Shown here piece by piece: positions 1-10,648 of a stretch of DNA of 64,000 nucleotides (position 1 is its first letter; each line of letters begins with the position of its first letter). The notes beneath the pieces were generated by a model. It searched no databases, was not told where the DNA came from, and worked only from the letters and a program-made list of their open reading frames with translations. The position numbers and the translations under genes were made by a program. Source of the DNA: Parastagonospora avenae f. sp. tritici 18332-5 (Eukaryota > Ascomycota > Dothideomycetes > Pleosporales > Phaeosphaeriaceae); assembly GCA_022559985.1 (NCBI GenBank), contig JAFJTR010000011.1, positions 1-64,000 of the forward strand, read 5' to 3'.

Positions 1-1723
1 TTTGGGTAACTGGTGTTGATTGCTTCTGTTCTCCTAAGGCTGTGCGAAGGAAAGATACTTATCCCTTTGTGCGTACGACGTTACACGAGACTATGTCACG
101 TGACTGCTAACTGTGCACCTCAATGCCGCTGTTTGGACAGTTGCTTTAATTTATCATACCTGAACCATCAGAACCATGGTCGTTTCTTTGCGTGTACTAA
201 GCTCCGCAACTCGTGTCTATATTTGATGGCCAGTCCTAGAGCCATGAGAAAAATAGTTGCACAAGCAATTACAGCCTCCTTGGTCCAAGAACTTCTTCCG
301 TTGGGGATTAGCTAGGATAAAGTATCTTCGAAATTGTAAGTTCAAATTGATACAAAAGGGCTCTAAAAAAGAGAGTTACGTACCATCTGAGGCCATAATG
401 AATAACCAATGGATTATGCGGAAGTGACTACCGTAAAAGCACAAGAAATGTATGGCGTGGACGGCTACCGGTAGTGTGGGAGCGACTTTAGCGCAACTCT
501 TAATCCACCTAATTCGAGAAGGGAAAGCTTAATGCTAGGGCGCTATTCGTCGTTTCTCCAGTGTGTCTAGATAGATATCACAGAATGTGTAGGATGTATT
601 TATCTGGTAGGTGAACCAAAAGTTTAGGGATCTGTAACGCAGTGGTATGGAAAGGAAAGTCAGATCTTGAACGAGTTAAAGGTCCAGTGGATCGTACTTA
701 GGCACTGAAAAGCGACAAGCGATGTGTTGGAGAAGCGGACTATGAACGCGCAAAAAAGTGCGATGGCTTTTAACTCAGTTTCCATCGACTTTGTCATAGG
801 TCCAAGAGATTGGCTGTACTTGCACTGCCTCGTTGCGCTTCACTCCATAGGTATCCACCTTAAGAGCTGGTGACGCATTGCGACAAAAGAATTACTGTAG
901 AAAGTTAGGCTGTGTTCCATCATGCACATACAGTGCATAGACCTACTTGCAGAGCGGCCTTCGAGTAGGCTTATACAATCGCCCGTTGCACGCCTCTTTG
1001 TTGTGAAACCATCAGTCCTAGCATACCAACGATATTGAGTCTTCATCCTGTTTACGCTAGTTGGCTTCCGTTTTCTTCAGCTTCGAGTAATTTCTTAGAA
1101 AAGAAATTGGAAAATGAGTATGGCTCAACATAATCACCGTTTACATACACAAGATAGTGATCGCAATGGTTAAAACTGCCTCATAGAACTCTCGAGCGCA
1201 AAAGAATCGATCAATCTGCAGAACTCCATAATATTCCTCATGCCAGGTGCTTGTGAATAGCGATAATTGACTCACCCAGCCTTGTGTCACTCTGTGCCAA
1301 TGTAGTCGTCTGGTCACACCACTTTCATTATTTATTCAGCAGGGTCGCTCGCCTTCGCGAATCGTCTGGGCCGTGCCGCGCACGGATAAGCGAAGTATAT
1401 GTATCTAGCTAATATATCCGAATATGTTCCATATCGGCCCATTCGAAAATCGCATCGACATCTGCACATGTCAGTAAAAAGCTCTTTGGCCGGCTATGTG
1501 GGCGCACCTTGTGCGGCCTTGAGCGACCGGCGTCCTTTGAGCCTGGGTGGAAAGAAGATCATTAGTTGAAGACCGACTGAATATAGCTCCAGTCTAAGTA
1601 GAACACCAGTGCACCTAGCGCGCAGGCCATTGGCATGGTTGCAGTTCTCGGTGTGAGCGAACGGAGTGTCAAAAGTGGCAATGCAGCAAAGGCTACAGCC
1701 TGCAGGCACACGGAGGAACATCG
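1..1723. other. Gene-poor stretch
   Basis: No reading frame here looks like protein and I see no exon chain with convincing splice sites. Stop codons are scattered in all frames, and no long direct repeat or terminal repeat stands out. It may be old decayed repeat or plain intergenic DNA. Confidence 0.5.
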
Positions 1724-1999
1724 CTATTCGACCAATGGTATCCATGGTTCTATTTTTTTGGTAATTTCATAGCCCTGGTAAGAACCAAAGTTGCGGAAGA
1801 AGTGTTTCTTTATCCCATGAATATAGTACAAGCGTTCTAGCGTCGAAGTGAGATTGAGGGACTTGCATTGCCAAATGCGTCGACTGTATAAAACAAGAAG
1901 TACATATATAGATGCTGGTACTCGGACGACCTTCTCTTTCCAGGCTGGTTGTGACGGAGTTGCGGGCGTCGGTGAAGTGTCAGATTTCGTAGCTTGAGC
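1724..1999 (-). other. 91-codon open frame without ATG (possible orphan exon)
   Basis: Between an in-frame TAG at about 2000-2002 and a TAG at 1724-1726 the minus strand is open for 91 codons. The translation has ordinary protein composition, with a basic stretch followed by a hydrophobic run near its middle. There is no ATG, so it could only be an internal or last exon, possibly linked to the small spliced gene just upstream on the same strand (2179-2633). I do not recognise it. It may be chance. Confidence 0.15.
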
Positions 2000-2178
2000 C
2001 TATGCAGCATGCAATGATGATCGCATTGTCTAACTTTGGCTCGAGTATGATAACTGCACCAAGATAAAGAGATTGATATGAGAACAAGCAGGCGTTTGAT
2101 GAAGCAAATCTCCTACCTGTGGCATTACTCGAGGCCACAGGCAATTGTGCATATGCATATTATTCGGTTCCAATCGAA

Positions 2179-2633
2179 CTACAAAGAGCTTTCTCTAGCT
2201 GGACCGCGACGCATCCGTATATTGGACGTATATGTATCTTGCTGATGACGGCGCACATCCGCCATGCCCACCCAGCATTTGTGATTGGACGAGGATCGGA
2301 TAGGAAGTAGCTCCATGTCTACTAGTTCGTTAGCCCATTGTTTACTCGCGAAGTCGCGCTGAGAAGTACATACCATGAAGTGTATTTCTTCGTGTTGGCC
2401 ATAGTCTTGAGAGCGCTATACTCGGCATTCGAGCTTTACGCTTGTACAAGAACCCTAAGCTGGGGATGATGATCACGACAATGAGGGTGACGCAAGCGAC
2501 GATGTCTGCCTTAGTCCACAGTGATGTGCCATTCGAGGATGATTCACTGCTTGTGTCTTTTGTGGATTAGTATGGGAGCGTAACACAGTTCATCCATATC
2601 TGGGAGACGCAATCTCGTACCGTTGTTGACCAT
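2179..2633 (-). CDS. Candidate small single-pass membrane protein, three exons
   Basis: I do not recognise the product. Reading on the minus strand with exons 2621-2633, 2374-2556 and 2179-2318 gives about 111 residues. Intron 1 starts GTACGA and has an ACTAATC branch-like site before AAAG. Intron 2 starts GTATGT and has a perfect GCTAAC branch site before its acceptor. The protein begins MVNN, has N-glycosylation sequons near residues 4 and 13, a strongly hydrophobic segment at about 22-42, then a basic KRKAR stop-transfer cluster. This predicts an outside N-terminus and a cytosolic tail. The frame is also open upstream of this ATG as far as a TAG at about 2720, so a longer first exon is possible. 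A TATA-like TATAAAG lies near 2840 on the same strand. Confidence 0.4.
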
Positions 2634-4417
2634 GTCGACAAGTGTTTGTAAAATGTCGAATCCGTTATTGGTGGTAGCGGGCAGCTGTTGGTCGTGGTGG
2701 AAGGAAAGGAAGGTGGCCTAAATCACAAGAGTAGAGGTACAGGAAGCGCTATTGACGAAGCAATACGAGGGAACAGTCGGCAAGGCTGAAATTTTGATTT
2801 TGAAATGGAACTTGGATTTGAGAGCGGCCGTGTCTTTACCTTTATATGAAAGTATATTGCAAGAACGATGAGGCGTGGGTCGTACATTTAAGCTACGCTG
2901 TCATTGTGCAGGTGAGAACGCTCATAGCACCTGGTAGACCTGGTCGATTGAGCAACCAAGCGTGGACGCTGCTTATGCCAAGGTTAGATCATACTAGTAT
3001 GGATGCTGCATATGTGCTCCGATTGTTCAACGAGAATGGTAAGCCAAGGATTCAGGCAGCCCAGCGGCACGGCGGGAGATACCCGTCATCTTATGTCTAA
3101 CGGCTTAAAGAGGAAAAGTTGCAAGGGAGCGCGCTGGAAGCCGGTCAGACGCTGGGGCTCGGGCGGTCTGCTAGGCCCTAATTGTGTACAGTACGGTATG
3201 GTATGGCCCTCTGCGCTCATATCCTCGCTGCTACGCTCACATCCTCGCTGCTGCGCTCTTAACCATGCTGCTGCGCTCTTAACCATGCTGCTGCGCTCTC
3301 ATCCATGCTGTCGACGCCCGCCCGCGCATGACACGAGGACATGAGTCGACACGGGGAGTCGAGATGGAGGATCAACGCGAAGTTCACCGTCTTGTACTTC
3401 TGACCTGCCATTATGTGTGCAAACCCTCATTGTTAGAAGACGCGGCACAACTACTGCAGATTGGAGCAGACGAAGGAAAGGAAAGTAACTGGGTTGCTGC
3501 AAGGGTAGATGATAATAAACCAGTCAAAAAAATACTAGAAAATACTATAAGTGAAAAAATCAAGAAGCTGTACCCAGAGCTCTGTTTCTCGTTTATATGA
3601 TTAGCGACGTTAAATATTACTTCGCGGTAGGACGTTTTAGAGCTACCCCTGTCATTTTCTACGTGCCTCGCAAGGCAATTTTCGCCGTCGTACTCGCGTG
3701 GTCCATTGTAACACTTTACGCTACCTTCTAGTACAGCGGAACGTAATCGATTGGACTGATACCTTTAGTTCTTGCAATGCAGAAATTCTCACCCCAAAAA
3801 GTTCAGATATTTTCACCATTGCTGAATGCTGCTCTCTCCTCACAGAACTCCGAACTTTATAGAGAAACTTTCAAAGTCAAGGGGAAAAAGATGAGAATCG
3901 CGCATGACAATGGGAAGAACACACGACATGGAAGGCAGATCAGAAAGTTCAGTTGTACTCATGAGTTATCCTACCTAACCTAAGTACCTCCAAAAGGTGG
4001 ATCCCATATCCAAACCCAACGTTTTCAATTCAGATTTCAATTCCCAACCCTCGCCAAGTTCAATTGACAAGCTTAGATATGCAGCAAGCTCAGCCGGCAA
4101 AGAAAAGAGAGTGAAATCGCGATCCAGCCCATCCGTCCCACCTTCCCTGCGGACAGGTTCCGAAATATCTTCAAGACATTATCAACTAAAAGAGAACGCG
4201 CCGATCCGGTCTATGGCTAGATCAGGTCGAGAGCGCCTCAGGCTATGAACAGTGAAGCCGGCACCACTCCTCGTTGTTTGAGTGTTACCCCAAAGTAGGA
4301 GGAGTGATGCTACGAGAAGGAAAAGTAAAAGCAAGTAGGTATTCGAAAATATGACGGACAAATACAAAGGAAATGCGCAGACATATCCTCATCAAGACTC
4401 AGATCGAGTCAGTACGC
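2634..4417. other. Intergenic, no supported gene
   Basis: Contains the 20-bp tandem repeat at 3211-3310. A 90-codon plus-strand frame at 3328-3600 has acceptable composition, but no family resemblance and no splice context that I can see. The last few hundred bases are the 3' flank of the SH3 protein gene. Confidence 0.45.
3211..3310. repeat. Tandem repeat, 20-bp unit, about five copies
   Basis: The period is exactly 20. Units begin at 3221, 3241, 3261, 3281 and 3301, with half a unit before 3221. The best-conserved part reads CTGCTGCGCTCTTA, preceded by ATCCTCG in the early copies and ACCATG in the later ones. The copies differ by a few substitutions, so two sub-types are visible. It lies in non-coding DNA. 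Confidence 0.85.
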
Positions 4418-6349
4418 TCACAAAGCCATACCAGGCACGGGTTTCCGTGAGGGCATGGGACCAGAACCGGGGTTGATGGGACCGGCATTGGGGTTCATGG
4501 GACTCAGCGCCGGAGCGGGGCCTCGTCGCATGTTGCCGGCCTGGTTTGCCGAGTTTGCTCTCGGACGGCCCATCTGTGGGGGAGGAGCCATCTGGGGTCC
4601 GCCGCCATACGGACCGGGAGACATCGAGCGCTGGGGGGCGGCATACGGTGCGTTGCTGTTCGATCGTCCACGAGGGCCTTGTTGAGGTGCGTTACTGTTG
4701 GATCGGCCGCGAGGAGGTCCTTGCATCTGAGGTGACATCTGGCGAGGTCCGGGGCTCATGGCGTGAGGAGAAGGGGACATGCGACCGTTGGCAGATGGAT
4801 GAGGCGAGTTGGGTCCGCTGCCAGGGGAGAGCGGACGAGGTTGAGGAACGCCGCCGGGACCCATGGGAGAGCGGAGGGGAGGTCCGCGCATACCTGGGGG
4901 CGGTGCTTGACGAGGTGGACCACCGCGAGGCTTGACGGGGTGCTTGGACAGACAAGTTCGGGGAACAACACCCTGCTGAGAGCGGTCCATGCGAATGCAG
5001 AGCGCCCAGCCGTCATCGTACTCGTGCAGCATCCTGACGAGCTGACCGGCGTTGAGACCAAGCTCATCTTGCATGGACGGCTTGAAGTCAAGCTGGACAC
5101 GATGGACATTGTTGGGAGCAGGAGCAGGGCCGTTGGAATGAGCACCAGCAACAGGAAGAGCACCGGTAGGGGCAGGGCCAGGCGACGCAGGCAGATCTTC
5201 AGTCCAGGCAGGGCTGGGAGGTACTCCCTCTGAAGCATTGATGCTAGGTGGCGCAGGGAAACTCTGAGCAGGCGGTGCAGAAGACGTGGCAGCTGCGGCA
5301 GCAATGGTAAGGGCGGGGTTGGCGAAGTCGGCGCTGGGCGTGGTGGAGTGCAATGGAGAGGCGTTGGGAGGCGAATCTGGGATCCTGGACTGAGAAGCAT
5401 CAACAGCGGCATTGTTTCCAAACGGATTGGCAGAAGGAGGACTAGAATGGGGATCGCTGAATGGGTTCACAGCCGCTGGCACATTCGCAGCCGCTCCGGG
5501 TCGCTCCCAAGAGCTTGTTGGGCGGTCCGGAAGGTTACGCTCTTTCGACGGTGTAGGAGGAGCGGCGGCGGCGGCGGCGACACCCAGCATGTTGTTTCCA
5601 CTCTTGTTGCCGTTCTCGAAAGCTGGATCAAATTGGGTGACGGGCCTCAGACTAAGACGGGGCGCGGTGGACATGGTTCGGACGCTTGAGGCTGCTTGGG
5701 GAGCCGCAGTGAACTGCACCTGAGGAGGGGGCGGCGCGGGCGCGTTGTGCATAGACATCTTCTCGTCGTCCTTGGCCGGAGCCATCTGGTTCTTCTTGCG
5801 GCGGTACACAAGCAAGATACCCACGAGGAGCGCACCGATTCCCACCAAGATACCGAGAGCTAGACCAGCCTTGGCTCCTCCAGACATGCCCTCTGATGAC
5901 CCTGCCGAAGCAGCCGCTGAGATAGTAGCAGAGGCAGAAGCAGCAAGAGTACCAGCTGCGTTAGCCAGACTTGGCGTTGGTGCCTTGGTCGCGACCATGA
6001 GTGTGCTCTGTTGCGCGCTATCCTTTGCCGACGAAGGTCGAATTGATGGCTTGATCACGCTCTCAACTGGCTTGCTCGTGGACTTAGCGTCTCCTTTGGC
6101 AGTAGTGCTAGGTGGCATTGGGCGCTGTGCTGGTGGGCCCAGCGTGACCCTGGCGGGCCTATCGTCGTTGTCGTCTGGACCGACGAACGTAACAGGGACC
6201 GTGAAGGTGTTGGGCGCCGTCACAACCTTTACAGTTGTAACGACCACAGCATTGTTATTTCCGCGGTTGTCGTCGTCGTCGTCTCTCTGTCGTCGCACAA
6301 GGTGCGCATGGCCGTGGTGGTGCGCCATGCTGTGTGTGGTGTTGCGCAA
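4418..6349 (-). CDS. Single-pass membrane protein with cytosolic SH3 domain
   Basis: The single exon encodes 643 residues. The N-terminal 150 are Ser/Thr/Ala-rich with an Asp run (about 23-27) and look extracellular. A hydrophobic segment at about 161-182 is followed by a YRRKK stop-transfer cluster. Residues 200-410 are Pro/Ala-rich and low in complexity. An SH3 domain follows at about 414-468: the ALYDF-type entry is VQLDFKP, then the acidic RT loop, the conserved GWAL core and GVVPRTCL at the end. The last 170 residues are Pro/Gly/Ser/Arg-rich with repeated RGRSNSNAP. The layout resembles fungal SH3 membrane proteins that bring polarity or signalling partners to the plasma membrane (inference). 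No clear signal peptide is visible. A second ATG at codon 8 in a good context (GCATGG) may be the real start. Confidence 0.85.
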   Translation of the reverse strand: MRNTTHSMAHHHGHAHLVRRQRDDDDDNRGNNNAVVVTTVKVVTAPNTFTVPVTFVGPDDNDDRPARVTLGPPAQRPMPPSTTAKGDAKSTSKPVESVIKPSIRPSSAKDSAQQSTLMVATKAPTPSLANAAGTLAASASATISAAASAGSSEGMSGGAKAGLALGILVGIGALLVGILLVYRRKKNQMAPAKDDEKMSMHNAPAPPPPQVQFTAAPQAASSVRTMSTAPRLSLRPVTQFDPAFENGNKSGNNMLGVAAAAAAPPTPSKERNLPDRPTSSWERPGAAANVPAAVNPFSDPHSSPPSANPFGNNAAVDASQSRIPDSPPNASPLHSTTPSADFANPALTIAAAAATSSAPPAQSFPAPPSINASEGVPPSPAWTEDLPASPGPAPTGALPVAGAHSNGPAPAPNNVHRVQLDFKPSMQDELGLNAGQLVRMLHEYDDGWALCIRMDRSQQGVVPRTCLSKHPVKPRGGPPRQAPPPGMRGPPLRSPMGPGGVPQPRPLSPGSGPNSPHPSANGRMSPSPHAMSPGPRQMSPQMQGPPRGRSNSNAPQQGPRGRSNSNAPYAAPQRSMSPGPYGGGPQMAPPPQMGRPRANSANQAGNMRRGPAPALSPMNPNAGPINPGSGPMPSRKPVPGMAL

Positions 6350-7693
6350 CCTGAGGGTCGAATCTGGTGTCGCAAGTAATAGAAGTTAGGTCGGCGAGGA
6401 TTCCAGCGGCGAAATTAGTCGTTTGATCCGGGATACGAATTCACCACGTCCGGACAATAAGAGTTGTTTGATGCGCGATTACGTAGGCGCGCAAACAGAG
6501 AAGACGGGCGGATATTTACAATCGTTGCAAGTGAGGCTCAAGGGATGTCGGAAGGCTGCAAGGAATGCGCAGGCTCGGGCTGGGCTTCTGATGGCTCGAT
6601 TGTCGTGGAATGTGATCGTGACTAGGTACTAAACATGAAGGAGTGTATGTATATGGGTGTGGTGGTAAAGAGTGACTTGCGAGACTGGCTGCGCTCGATG
6701 AACGAAGGGCGAACACAGCACGGCCGCGAGAGAGTGAGAGAATTAGGTGAGGTGGACGTGAAGGCGTGGGAGAGCGAGCGAGGGCAGGCGCGAGAAACGA
6801 GACACGGCTGAGGAAGGCACAACCCGCGTTCGAAACGTCGGCGTGCCTGACCAAACAAACTCGCGGGGCCGTGCCCAGTTCATCTCCTTAACCGCGTTCG
6901 GCATTGGCGGCACGGTGGGATTCAGGCACCAGCCGTTGATTGGCCGACTCATACTCATCTAACTTACTGCAGGCGCTGATGAGCTCGTGCTATTTTCGCG
7001 CGCTTGCGCTGGGGGATGCACCACCACCAGGAACCCCTTATCGAGGGTCATCGGCGCCTCTGCGCGGATGAGAAGTCTTGTCGGCGCCGTCCAGACAAGC
7101 TCATTCTCTATTTCAATACACCAACATGTGCTGTGGCTGAAAGCAGCACCCATCACGTTTGCAGCCACAGCATTCCAATCCCGGTCGCCAGGTCGACGGC
7201 TATTTGTGAGCACCATCGAAGAGAATGTCACATATATGACGCAACAGGGTGTCGAAATGGGGCCGGTAATTGCTACCAAGCTGTCTTGCAAGGCTCGTCG
7301 TTGGAGGTGAGCGCCTGAATTGCTTCTTCGAGCCGGTGGAAGAACGAGTCGCAATTTCGGGGATCGTCAGCGCAATAACGCTATATGGTTGGAGCCGAGG
7401 GCGGTGCACAACATCACCCCAAAGCTCAATCACGAGAAGATTGCTGATTCATGCTTCCGAGGCTGTCGCACGACAGTCCAGTTGCCCCTGTGTGGCAAGC
7501 TGTGTCAAGCGAAATGTAGATGGTTGTTTGCTTGAATGCCCGAGAAGATCTGCATCAGTACTTCTCCAAAAAAGATGGAGTACAAGTCTTACAACATGGT
7601 GAAACGACGCCGCCGAATGACCGTCGATCATCAAAAAAATATTGCACATACATTGTGTATCCTGTATGGCCCAATTCAAGTTCAAAAAGAAGA
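6350..7693. other. Intergenic spacer
   Basis: Holds the 5' flank of the SH3 gene and one weak minus-strand frame (6959-7354, listed separately). Nothing else in it is supported. Confidence 0.4.
6959..7354 (-). CDS. Doubtful hypothetical protein, 131 aa
   Basis: An intact ATG-to-stop frame on the minus strand. Its composition is unremarkable, with a Cys/Trp-containing stretch (STCWCIEIENELVW) in the middle. No domain, signal peptide or membrane segment is recognised. A second frame (7200-7433, same strand) overlaps it, so one of them may be chance or they may be pieces of a decayed gene. I cannot assign a function. Confidence 0.2.
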   Translation of the reverse strand: MRLVLPPARRSNSGAHLQRRALQDSLVAITGPISTPCCVIYVTFSSMVLTNSRRPGDRDWNAVAANVMGAAFSHSTCWCIEIENELVWTAPTRLLIRAEAPMTLDKGFLVVVHPPAQARENSTSSSAPAVS

Positions 7694-7774
7694 TGCCCTC
7701 TGCCAGAATCGAACTAGCGATCTTATCATAGCATCTAATACTAGTGATACGCTTTACCACTAAGCCAAGAGGGC
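7694..7774 (-). tRNA. tRNA-Thr (anticodon AGT) with 9-nt intron
   Basis: The acceptor stem is GCCCTCT/AGAGGGC with all 7 pairs. The D arm is GCTTAGTGGTAAAGC. The anticodon stem is TATCA/TGATA, and the T arm is GCTAG-TTCGATT-CTGGC with an intact B box. The loop between the anticodon stems has 16 nt. Reading CTAGTA-intron-A gives a normal 7-nt loop with anticodon AGT (7742-7740), and a 9-nt intron at 7738-7730, one base after the anticodon, which is the canonical position. The discriminator base is A and no CCA is encoded. The mature length is 72 nt. AGT decodes ACU/ACC after A34-to-inosine editing. Confidence 0.9.
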
Positions 7775-8433
7775 GGATCCGATCTATTGATCGGTTGGTC
7801 AGGTAAGCTGAGATGCAAATTTCTCTAATTAGAACACCTATAGCCCACGCAAAAGTTTAGACTGTGGTGCCGCTATCCCACGTCTTAGTGCTCTGGAGGG
7901 AAAGCAATTTTTTCGCTTCCCCGCAGTCGCGTGACAGGAGTCCTACTGTAATGAACACGACTAATTAGTGTCATCAACTCCGCTCAACATCCACTATCAA
8001 TCGCACTCGTCTTTTAATGAGCCGCTGCAAACACATGGCTTTTTGGCAGACTACGAAGCTCTGTCCATAGTCCTTTGAAATGTAGAAGTGCTAGACTTGC
8101 AATCTGGTTTCAATAGCTGACGAGAACCTCACAGCATCGAGTAGTCGCATCACTTGAATACCAATTAAAGACTATACTAATTGTGACGCTAGAATAATAC
8201 CTCAAATGTCACGATGATACAGACACTTTCAATGATTGAAGTGCTCTTAAGGTACAGTTGAGGAAGGCGCCATCTTAGCGGGGCAGTTTTAGCCGAAGCT
8301 TCGAGCCAAGTTCTGCAAACCTCGTCCAATCCCATCTTTCCCTACTCTGCAAGGCGCATTGAATTACACCTACCATTATCGGATATTTTCCTCTATATGC
8401 TCACCAGGCGACATTACTAAGATATCGATATTG
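7775..8433. other. Promoter region of the Zn2Cys6 gene
   Basis: About 660 bp between the tRNA and the regulator start, AT-richer than the flanks. An in-frame ATG at 8359 lies upstream of my chosen start. I see no other gene. Confidence 0.4.
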
Positions 8434-10344
8434 ATGGCTAGCGCTGCGCCCATCCAAACACGGCCATACAGGAGTCACAAAGTCCCAGCCTGCACCCGAT
8501 GTCGTTCGCGCAAGATCAGATGCCACATCGACATCCCCGGAGAGCCATGTCTATCATGTCGAGAGAGGCGCTTGAAATGCCAGTACATTGAGAGTACGAC
8601 TGCCAACAATTCACCGACAGAAGATGGTGGAAGCGGAAGACCAGCAAAGCGGCGACGACACAGCGAACCCGAGGAAGGCCCTTCGCGACCACGCTCAGCG
8701 CCCATCTTGCACAAGCAAAGTACTAATCCCTCTGCGTCTATTATGTTGGCGCCGCATTTGGCTGAGGACGTGGACATTTTCAACCGACATATCTCACAGC
8801 ATCGTAATCCCGGCGGTGAGGACTCGGAACCATCCAAATATCAAACGTTACGCCACGATGTGAACGATCCAGTCGTTTACACATCAGTCCCCAGATTTCG
8901 CACCGGTCTACCCCCAGGCTCAGGGTGCGGACGCGAGCAGCGTGAGGTCGTAGAACAGATTCTAGGTCCTTTCAAACGCGAAGTCGTCGAACTGTATTTC
9001 AATCACGTGCACTACCACTTCCCCATTCTGGACGACGAGACCTGCGATCTCTTGCGGTCAGGCCAGTTTTCAAAAGTTCCAAACAACCTCATGTGTGTCA
9101 TTTATGCCTTGGGATCACCATTATGGACGCGTTCAGAGACCCTGAAAATGCATCCAAGACCGGATACGTATTATGTGTGGAATAAGGGTATTTCCGCAAC
9201 GCTTGAGGACTTTTTGAGTCCGGGGATGCCGACGATTCAAGCTGCGGTACTTGATCAGATGGGAAGACCGTCTGTCTCTATTGTTGGGAATATCACATTA
9301 TGCGGGCGCACGATATCTCTTGCACAGACGTTCGGCTTGCATCGCGACCCTTCGAAATGGAACATCACGGAGAATGAGAAGTCAGTGCGGGTGAGGCTGT
9401 GGTGGTGCTGTCTAATTACAGACTACTGGTCCAGCATGGCGTATGGTGCGCCTCCGTACATCTCCAAAGGCTATTATGACGTGCCCAGACCAACCGTCAG
9501 CAGCCTGATCTCAGCGCGCTCAACGCCTCAGCAAAAGCACGCAACGACATGTTTTGTGCACTTGTGCGAATTGACGGAGCTGTTGGGCGACATATTGCCG
9601 CTGGTGTATCAATTGGATCCGGATAGGGAAGAGCTGGCACGAAAAGTCACGAGGTTCAAGAAGCAATTGGAAGACATGGAAGCACAACTGCCGAGCTGGA
9701 TGCCCTTACCAAAGCGCGCTGGATCGTCCATGTTATGGCTCTGCTTCCTGAGCATTCGACTGATACTTGCGCGCGTAACCTTCCGATCCGCTATCCTAGA
9801 CGGTGACGGCAGTCTCGGAAGAGCACGCATGGAACAACTCCGTCTCGCGTCCTCATCAATCCTCGACTTCGTACTGAGTCTCGGCGAAAGCCAATTCCAG
9901 GACTTCTGGCTTCCGTACGCCACGCAGATCTTGGTGCACGCCATCACCGTCTCCCTGCGATGTACAGTCGAGACAAAAGATTCTGAAATCCGCAACGATA
10001 TGGTATCGAAGCTGGAGCGCGTGGTCGCGCACATGCAGCACGCAAGAGATAACTACGATTGGGACATTGCGATTTACGCGCTTGAGCGATGTGCGGAGCC
10101 GGTACAGCGCATTGTCTCGCTCAATGCGCGAGAGCTGCCGCAGCCATCTGAGATTGACCTGGCGAACATGAACGGGAGCATAATACCTAATGGCGCGGGA
10201 GCAATGGAGCCGCCGACGACGCTACCGCCAAACTTCGACGATACGACGTTTCTCCTTTCGGATATTTTGGATCCCAATGCGTTTGACTTCTCGTGGGATG
10301 CGTTGTGGGACACTCCGAGTGCGATGACGAACTTTTCGATATGA
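8434..10344 (+). CDS. Zn2Cys6 fungal-type transcription factor
   Basis: Nuclear DNA-binding regulator of 636 residues in one exon. The binuclear zinc cluster is at 20-49 with spacing CX2CX6CX8CX2CX6C, basic residues between Cys2 and Cys3 (RSRKIR), and Pro35 in the loop. A Lys/Arg-rich linker (PAKRRRH) follows. A fungal-specific transcription factor middle domain spans roughly 185-400; its core includes FGLHRD, then RLWWCC and PPYISKGYYDVPRP. The C-terminus is acidic and aromatic (SFSWDALWDTPSA), as expected of an activation domain. The open frame extends upstream to an ATG at 8359. I chose 8434 because MASAAP begins just before the zinc cluster and the upstream 25 residues are unlike protein. 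The gene points towards the alcohol oxidase gene, whose 3' end is 300 bp away. A role in controlling that gene is only a guess. Confidence 0.88.
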   Translation: MASAAPIQTRPYRSHKVPACTRCRSRKIRCHIDIPGEPCLSCRERRLKCQYIESTTANNSPTEDGGSGRPAKRRRHSEPEEGPSRPRSAPILHKQSTNPSASIMLAPHLAEDVDIFNRHISQHRNPGGEDSEPSKYQTLRHDVNDPVVYTSVPRFRTGLPPGSGCGREQREVVEQILGPFKREVVELYFNHVHYHFPILDDETCDLLRSGQFSKVPNNLMCVIYALGSPLWTRSETLKMHPRPDTYYVWNKGISATLEDFLSPGMPTIQAAVLDQMGRPSVSIVGNITLCGRTISLAQTFGLHRDPSKWNITENEKSVRVRLWWCCLITDYWSSMAYGAPPYISKGYYDVPRPTVSSLISARSTPQQKHATTCFVHLCELTELLGDILPLVYQLDPDREELARKVTRFKKQLEDMEAQLPSWMPLPKRAGSSMLWLCFLSIRLILARVTFRSAILDGDGSLGRARMEQLRLASSSILDFVLSLGESQFQDFWLPYATQILVHAITVSLRCTVETKDSEIRNDMVSKLERVVAHMQHARDNYDWDIAIYALERCAEPVQRIVSLNARELPQPSEIDLANMNGSIIPNGAGAMEPPTTLPPNFDDTTFLLSDILDPNAFDFSWDALWDTPSAMTNFSI

Positions 10345-10648
10345 ACGATAGAAGATAATTTGACGGCGATGAACACCACTCTGTGCCCAGGCGCTCGGCG
10401 TTCGGGTCTCGACACACGTGCGTACCAAACAGACCGCCTTGGAGGAACAGCTCGGGGAGCAGACGTCACATGTTAACGCAGAGCACACGGAACGAAGCGC
10501 AGGGACATACTCCTAATGCATATACCACTTTTGCACCAGGTCGACTATATATTCATTTGTAATTCATGATACATTCTCACATAAACCATACACCCCACGC
10601 CCTGACACAACAATCGCAAAGAGTGACTTACACCCCCACATCCTCTAC

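Noticed and set aside
4756..5421. 221-codon minus-strand frame inside the SH3 gene
   Set aside because: Leu/Pro-rich shadow of the Pro-rich coding region in another frame.
5745..6389. 214-codon plus-strand frame
   Set aside because: Antisense shadow of the membrane and N-terminal part of the SH3 protein gene.
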